Shown here one piece after another: positions 5,748 to 9,358 of a DNA stretch of 9,358 nt. The notes below the pieces were generated by a model. The model ran no database searches. It worked only from the letters and a program-made list of their open reading frames with translations, and had not been told where the DNA came from. Origin of the DNA: Ulvibacter sp047614245. Lineage in GTDB: Bacteria > Bacteroidota > Bacteroidia > Flavobacteriales > Flavobacteriaceae. Every line of letters starts with the position of its first letter. Position 1 is the first letter of the stretch. Where the stretch lies: positions 1 to 9,358 of the forward strand of contig JBLHIC010000091.1 in NCBI GenBank assembly GCA_047614245.1, in the 5' to 3' direction. A program made the translations under genes and the position numbers.

Positions 5748-6683
5748 ATGAGTCGGTTTTCTGTCATAATCCCACTTTATAATAAGGAGAATTTTATTGC
5801 AAACACCTTACAGAGTGTTTTAGATCAGTCGTTTTCTGATTTTAAAGTGATTATCGTTAGTGATTGCGGCACCGATAAAAGTCTGGATATTGTAAAAACC
5901 TATACCGACTCTCGAATAAACATCATCGAACATATTGAAAACAAAGGGCTTTCGGCTTCTAGAAACACCGGGATTAAAAATTCGACAGCCGAGTATATTG
6001 CCTTTTTGGATGCTGATGATTTGTGGAAACCTAGCTTTTTAGAAAAAATTGATATTCTCATCAACCAATATCCTGATGCATCTCTCTTTGCAACGAAGTA
6101 CGAGGTTCTGCAGAAAGAAGATAGAATTGTTACTCTTGATTTCAAGATTAAAGGCTTCACAAAACACGGGGTTATACCTAATTTTTTTGAAGCTAATCTC
6201 AATCAGTCCATGTATTACCCCTCCTGCTTATGTGTTCGGAAGGACGTATTTGAAGATGTGGGTTATTATAACGAAGCAGTCAATTATAGTGAGGACATTG
6301 ATTTCAACATTCGGGCGCACGCTAAGCACAAAATGGCCTATTGGGATGAAGCTGCCGTTACCTATCTATTGGATTCTGAAAATCAAATCACGCAAAATGG
6401 TCTAAAGGGTAAAACAATTCCTGATTACGATTTCTACGAAGCCAAATTTAAAGGGAGGCAAGACATCAAAAAGTATTTGGATTTTCAGCGGTATATAAAT
6501 GCGAAGCTGTTTAAACTAGATGGTGATAATCAAAGATATCTCCATATGGTTCAAAGTATTGATACTTCAAATCTAAATAAGACTCAAAAAACACTTCTTA
6601 AATCCCCTAGATTAGTGCTACTAGGAATTGGTAAAATGAAGCTTATTCTACGATCTCTTGGAATCGAATTTTCTAGCTATTAG
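5748..6683 (+). CDS. Glycosyltransferase, GT2 family (GT-A fold), second of pair
   Basis: This 311-residue protein has a standard GT2 N-terminal half: FSVIIPLYNKENFI (4-17), KVIIVSDCGTDKS (33-45), NKGLSASRNTGI (65-76), the DxD in AFLDADDLWKP (Asp88, Asp90, Asp91) and YSEDIDF with Glu182-Asp183 as the acceptor/catalytic region. The nucleotide-binding turn reads SDCG where most relatives have (N/D)DGS; the key Asp39 is retained. The C-terminal tail (about 280-311) is basic and hydrophobic, consistent with peripheral membrane association. It probably adds the sugar before or after that of its partner 1 bp upstream. The first 20 residues align directly with the family, so the ATG at 5748 is secure. 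Its stop lies inside the 3' end of the oppositely transcribed isomerase gene (11-bp convergent overlap), leaving no room for a conventional terminator between the two. Specificity is unknown. Confidence 0.88.
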   Translation: MSRFSVIIPLYNKENFIANTLQSVLDQSFSDFKVIIVSDCGTDKSLDIVKTYTDSRINIIEHIENKGLSASRNTGIKNSTAEYIAFLDADDLWKPSFLEKIDILINQYPDASLFATKYEVLQKEDRIVTLDFKIKGFTKHGVIPNFFEANLNQSMYYPSCLCVRKDVFEDVGYYNEAVNYSEDIDFNIRAHAKHKMAYWDEAAVTYLLDSENQITQNGLKGKTIPDYDFYEAKFKGRQDIKKYLDFQRYINAKLFKLDGDNQRYLHMVQSIDTSNLNKTQKTLLKSPRLVLLGIGKMKLILRSLGIEFSSY

Positions 6684-7074
6684 CTTTCACAAAAGCCTCA
6701 AATTCATCAAATTCTCTAATATAATCTTCCTCTTCATATTCCCCAGATGAGATCACAAGGCATACAGATCCAGAAGAAAAATTCTCTAACTCTCTCCAAA
6801 CATTACTCTTAATCAGTAATCCCTTATATGGCTTATTCAGGGTAACCGTCCTTTTTTCTTTAGTATCATTTAAAACAACATCAAAACTTCCAGAGATTGG
6901 TATTAAAAACTCAAATTGTTCTTTATGTGCATGCCCGCCTCTAGCAGCACTGCTCGGGACATCATAGAGATAGTAAACACGCTTAATCTCATATGGAAGG
7001 AGCCCCTTTTCTATGACCGATATATTTCCTCTAATGTCTTCAATCTTCGGTAGGTCAATAAGTTCTATATTCAT
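6673..7074 (-). CDS. FdtA/QdtA-type dTDP-4-keto-6-deoxyhexose 3,4-ketoisomerase (WxcM-like cupin)
   Basis: With the ATG at 7074-7072 the protein has 133 residues, typical of this small cupin family (about 130-140). Diagnostic features are RGNISVIE (15-22), LPYEIKRVYYLYDVP (26-40), the RGGHAHK motif with His48 and His50 in the active site (45-51), SGSFDVVL (61-68), KPYKGLLI (81-88), VWRELENFS (92-100) and the ending YEEEDYIREFDEF (113-125). Characterised members isomerise dTDP-4-keto-6-deoxyglucose to the 3-keto sugar, which an aminotransferase and acetyltransferase then convert to dTDP-Fuc3NAc (FdtA) or dTDP-Qui3NAc (QdtA); which product arises here cannot be told. No aminotransferase, acetyltransferase or rmlA/rmlB is in the window. 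The start is chosen because ATG 7074 overlaps the TGA of the upstream glycosyltransferase (ATGA, 7074-7071), a standard translational-coupling arrangement, and because the longer frame from 7107 only adds 11 residues lacking family similarity. The 3' end overlaps the plus-strand glycosyltransferase by 11 bp. Confidence 0.88.
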   Translation of the reverse strand: MNIELIDLPKIEDIRGNISVIEKGLLPYEIKRVYYLYDVPSSAARGGHAHKEQFEFLIPISGSFDVVLNDTKEKRTVTLNKPYKGLLIKSNVWRELENFSSGSVCLVISSGEYEEEDYIREFDEFEAFVKANS

Positions 7075-8177
7075 GATTCTGTTGTTATTTTTAAATAATC
7101 TAACCACTCTCTTCCAATGGAGTCCAAATTAAATTTTTGAATACTATCTATACTGTTTGAAGCACAGCTTTGATACAAAGCAGTATTATTGATCATTCGG
7201 TTCATGGCTTTTGCCATACTGTCAATATCCTGATTTTTCACCAATAAACCATTGTTTTCGTCCAAAATGATTTCACTAGGCCCAGATTCACAATCATAAG
7301 CCACCACCGGCACACCACAAGCCAAACTTTCAATTAAGACATTAGGAAAGCCTTCATTCTTACTTGTCAAAGCCATTAAATAGGCATTTCTAATATACGG
7401 AAAAGGGTTATCCATATAAGGCAAAAACACCACCTGATCCTCTAAAGATTCTTTTTGGACCAAATCAACAAGCACATTTTTGTACGCTCCATAGCCCATC
7501 AGTACCAACTTGAAATTATTTGCACTGGCATCCGACCTCTTGAAAGCTTCAATTAAATGATCGAATTGCTTAATATTATCCATCATTCTTCCAACCCCAA
7601 GAATATAGTTAAAATCAAAAGGCTTCTCGGAAGCCGACTCTTTTTCAATCTCGCCCTCTACTATCGGATTATAAATCGTTTTAATCTTTTTATAATGATA
7701 ATTCGTTCTCAGCTTCTCTTCCAACAATTTAGAAACCGTTACTAAGCCGTATGCCTTTTTATAAATTTTACTTGCAAGAAAATTGTTTTTCGGAAAGTAA
7801 TAAGCAGTTTCAAAACTACGAATGCTCATAATATAAGGAACCTTATATATCCAATTAGCGATTATATACTCTTGAATAAAACTATTCTTCACTCTGAAAT
7901 CAACGATATAATCAAATTGATTGTCTTTTAAATATTTCTTAAGAGCTAGTAATCTTTTAAGCTTGTTCGATAAACCATTCGATTTATTTTTCAGTTTCCC
8001 CATATTAAACAATGTACCAGCATACTTATAGGTAACGATATCTCTAACGATAATATGGTGTACTTCAACTCCTTGTTTCTCGAAATAGATAGACAACCGC
8101 GCCTGCACTCTCTCAGCTCCTCCTTCTCCGAGCATATCACCAACAAGAGCTATTTTAGAATGGGGTTGTTTTATCAT
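7071..8177 (-). CDS. Glycosyltransferase, GT4 family (GT-B fold, retaining)
   Basis: This 368-residue protein has both Rossmann domains of a GT4 enzyme. The N-terminal domain carries the glycine-rich GEGGAERV loop (17-24), then VTVSKLLEEKL (146-156) and YNPI (169-172). The donor domain has LGVGRMMDNIKQFDHLIEAF (193-212), LVLMGYG (224-230) and the E-x7-E motif EGFPNVLIE (Glu275, Glu283), followed by ACGVPVVAYDCESGPSEII (286-304). These are classical features of retaining GT4 transferases using nucleotide sugars. It is the first gene of a two-gene minus operon, and its TGA overlaps the ATG of the ketoisomerase by 4 bp, so the two products are probably made together. That pairing suggests, without proving, that it transfers the deoxy-amino sugar whose precursor the isomerase helps make. 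The start at 8177-8175 begins just before the first strand (KIALVGD) and has an exact -7 box 23 nt upstream. Confidence 0.9.
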   Translation of the reverse strand: MIKQPHSKIALVGDMLGEGGAERVQARLSIYFEKQGVEVHHIIVRDIVTYKYAGTLFNMGKLKNKSNGLSNKLKRLLALKKYLKDNQFDYIVDFRVKNSFIQEYIIANWIYKVPYIMSIRSFETAYYFPKNNFLASKIYKKAYGLVTVSKLLEEKLRTNYHYKKIKTIYNPIVEGEIEKESASEKPFDFNYILGVGRMMDNIKQFDHLIEAFKRSDASANNFKLVLMGYGAYKNVLVDLVQKESLEDQVVFLPYMDNPFPYIRNAYLMALTSKNEGFPNVLIESLACGVPVVAYDCESGPSEIILDENNGLLVKNQDIDSMAKAMNRMINNTALYQSCASNSIDSIQKFNLDSIGREWLDYLKITTES

Positions 8178-8199
8178 TTCAGAATATTTAACTTGGAGG

Positions 8200-8207
8200 C
8201 AAATATA
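8200..8207 (-). promoter_or_regulatory. Predicted -7 box for the GT4-ketoisomerase operon
   Basis: On minus this is TATATTTG, an exact TAnnTTTG match. It would start transcription near 8193, giving a leader of only about 16 nt. No TTG is found on minus in the expected -33 area (roughly 8227-8235), which lies within the opposing gene. It sits in the 37-bp gap between the divergent glycosyltransferases. Confidence 0.45.
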
Positions 8208-8214
8208 ATTATTT

Positions 8215-9354
8215 ATGAAGATTTTATTGGTTGGTGAGTATAGTCGACTTCATAATACATTAAAAGAAGGCTTAAACACCTTTGGCCATGAGGTTACTCT
8301 CGTAGGTGATGGTGATGGCTTTAAAAACTTTCCTGTTGATGTCTCCATTAAAGCTGTATTTGTCCAATTACCTGTTCTTAAATGGATTACTCTATTTTTT
8401 TATAAAGTTTTCAATCTTGACTTGACTGAGCTGGAAAGAGGTCTTCGTTTCTTTCAACAACTAAAACGCCTAAAGAATTATGATGTTGTTCAATTAATAA
8501 ATGAAAAACCAATAAAGACGATTCCTTTCTTCGAACGGTATTTATTGAAGAGATTGTTTCAGCAAAATTCAAAGATCTTTCTCCTTTCCTGCGGAATTGA
8601 CTTAATAAGCCTAGAGTTTATGCTGGAAAAAGGATTTCGATATTCTTTAATGGATCCTTATCACGAAAATCCAGATTTAAAAACGAATTATAAATATATT
8701 CAAGATTATAAAAGTAAAAGTCATAGAGAAACACACGATTTAGTTTTTGAAAACATAAATGGTGTCATCGCTACAGATTTTGATTATGTATTACCCCTAT
8801 TAAATCACAAGCAATTTTTAGGTCTTGTGCCAAATCCTATTAATATTGATCACATTGACTTTAGACCATTGGCGGTAGAAAACACCGTTGTCATTTTTCT
8901 CGGAATAAACACATGGACTTATCATAAAAAGGGAATTTCGTTTTTTGAAAAAGCCTTAAAGATTATTGAAGACACCTATTCGGAAAAAGTAAAAATTATT
9001 CGTGTCGAAAGTATTCCTTATAAGCAATACCTAAGGCTATATGAGGAGGCACATATTATTCTAGACCAGGTCTATGCTTATGATCAGGGATATAATGCGT
9101 TGGAAGCAATGGCTGCCGGAAAGGTTGTTTTCACAGGTGCTGAAAAAGAATTCCTTGAACATTATGGCCTTGAAGATGACGAAGTTTGTATAAATGCTTT
9201 ACCCGATGTAAATGCTATTGTAATGAAATTATCAATGCTTATTGAAAATCCGAAGCAAATCGAAGAAATTGGAAATAAGGCCCGAAAATTTATTGCAGAA
9301 GAACACGACTATAAAAAGATTGCTTCCCTATATCTAGAACGCTGGCAACAATAA
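8215..9354 (+). CDS. Glycosyltransferase, GT-B fold (GT4-like)
   Basis: This 379-residue protein begins MKILLVGEYSRLHNTLKEGL, a strand-loop-helix start recognisable from GT-B transferases of flavobacterial polysaccharide loci, with GHEVTLVGDGDGF at 24-36. The N-terminal domain includes a hydrophobic patch around 52-66 (LPVLKWITLFFYKVF), perhaps a membrane-contact loop. The C-terminal donor domain has VPNPINIDHI (205-214), VVIFLGIN (225-232), HKKG (237-240), ILDQVYAYDQGYNALEAMAAGK (282-303) and VVFTGAEKEFLEHYG. The EAMAAGK end of the E-x7-E motif is present (Glu297), but the first glutamate position holds Tyr289, next to Asp290. This is seen in a subset of GT-B enzymes, so activity is likely but specificity is unknown. 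It diverges from the GT4-isomerase operon with a 37-bp gap. No consensus plus-strand -7 box is seen there; the closest is TAACTTGG at 8189-8196. The stop is complete (TAA 9352-9354), and whatever follows lies outside. Confidence 0.85.
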   Translation: MKILLVGEYSRLHNTLKEGLNTFGHEVTLVGDGDGFKNFPVDVSIKAVFVQLPVLKWITLFFYKVFNLDLTELERGLRFFQQLKRLKNYDVVQLINEKPIKTIPFFERYLLKRLFQQNSKIFLLSCGIDLISLEFMLEKGFRYSLMDPYHENPDLKTNYKYIQDYKSKSHRETHDLVFENINGVIATDFDYVLPLLNHKQFLGLVPNPINIDHIDFRPLAVENTVVIFLGINTWTYHKKGISFFEKALKIIEDTYSEKVKIIRVESIPYKQYLRLYEEAHIILDQVYAYDQGYNALEAMAAGKVVFTGAEKEFLEHYGLEDDEVCINALPDVNAIVMKLSMLIENPKQIEEIGNKARKFIAEEHDYKKIASLYLERWQQ

Positions 9355-9358
9355 TTAT

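Noticed and set aside
5900..6202. 100-codon minus-strand open frame
   Set aside because: It is antisense to the conserved DxD region of the second GT2 gene; composition and context indicate a shadow.
6049..6405. 118-codon plus-strand open frame overlapping the second GT2 gene
   Set aside because: It is a frame-shifted reading of the well-supported GT2 coding sequence, with no domain or upstream signal of its own.
7075..7107. Upstream ATG extending the ketoisomerase by 11 residues
   Set aside because: The extension overlaps the glycosyltransferase 3' end and has no family similarity. The ATGA overlap at 7074-7071 gives the family-length protein.
8195..8199. GGAGG as a Shine-Dalgarno for the gene at 8215
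   Set aside because: It is 15 nt from the ATG, too far for a normal ribosome-binding site, and Bacteroidetes rarely use Shine-Dalgarno sequences.
8055..8237. 60-codon plus-strand open frame across the divergent GT gap
   Set aside because: It is antisense to the GT4 N-terminus and overlaps the start of the next gene in another frame; it has no similarity or start signal.
1..9358. CRISPR array, tRNA/rRNA, insertion sequence, integrase or defence system
   Set aside because: No regularly spaced repeats, cloverleaf or rRNA sequence, transposase-like protein or terminal inverted repeats were seen. All sizeable genes have ordinary envelope or glycan assignments.

Overview
The window looks like chromosomal DNA of a marine-type Flavobacteriaceae (Bacteroidetes). 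The evidence is AT-rich coding sequence, intergenic matches to the Bacteroidetes -7 promoter box TAnnTTTG, almost no Shine-Dalgarno sequences, an FtsE-type ATPase, a large secreted TPR protein ending in the flavobacterial 'VAFYRG' block, and a secreted protein with the NIGIGT...HLPGVPSA...EKVEELTLY block found in that phylum. The genus is not determined; the placement is inference from family resemblance.

Layout, left to right. Positions 1-1306 (minus) hold the N-terminal 435 residues of a secreted TPR-repeat protein that runs off the left edge. After a 283-bp divergent intergenic region, 1590-2054 (plus) encodes a very short secreted protein made almost only of the C-terminal block usually found at the end of long tail-fibre-like surface proteins. 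A consensus promoter follows, then ftsE (2124-2807, plus) without ftsX. A 247-bp convergent spacer holds AT-only hairpins and degenerate short tandem repeats, one of which runs into the 3' end of the next gene. That gene (3055-4692, minus) is a secreted subtilisin-family (S8) protease with a complete but sequence-divergent active site.

From about 4700 to the right edge the window is a glycan-assembly region. It holds two adjacent GT-A (GT2-type) glycosyltransferases on plus (4844-5746 and 5748-6683, 1 bp apart). Converging on them is a minus-strand pair: a GT-B (GT4-type) glycosyltransferase (7071-8177) translationally coupled by an ATGA overlap to an FdtA/QdtA-type sugar 3,4-ketoisomerase (6673-7074). 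A fourth glycosyltransferase (8215-9354, plus) diverges from that pair. Four glycosyltransferases plus a dTDP-keto-deoxysugar isomerase suggest building a surface polysaccharide or protein-linked glycan containing a 3-amino-3,6-dideoxyhexose. The other enzymes of that sugar pathway would have to lie outside the window.

Regulation. The protease and the GT2 pair diverge from a compact region where exact TAnnTTTG boxes for both directions lie 5 bp apart and a perfect 8-bp inverted repeat covers one of them. This is the most interesting regulatory structure here. No rRNA, tRNA, CRISPR array, insertion sequence or integrase was seen. No convincing new multi-gene system is visible; the findings are mainly unusual variants, architecture and regulatory layout.
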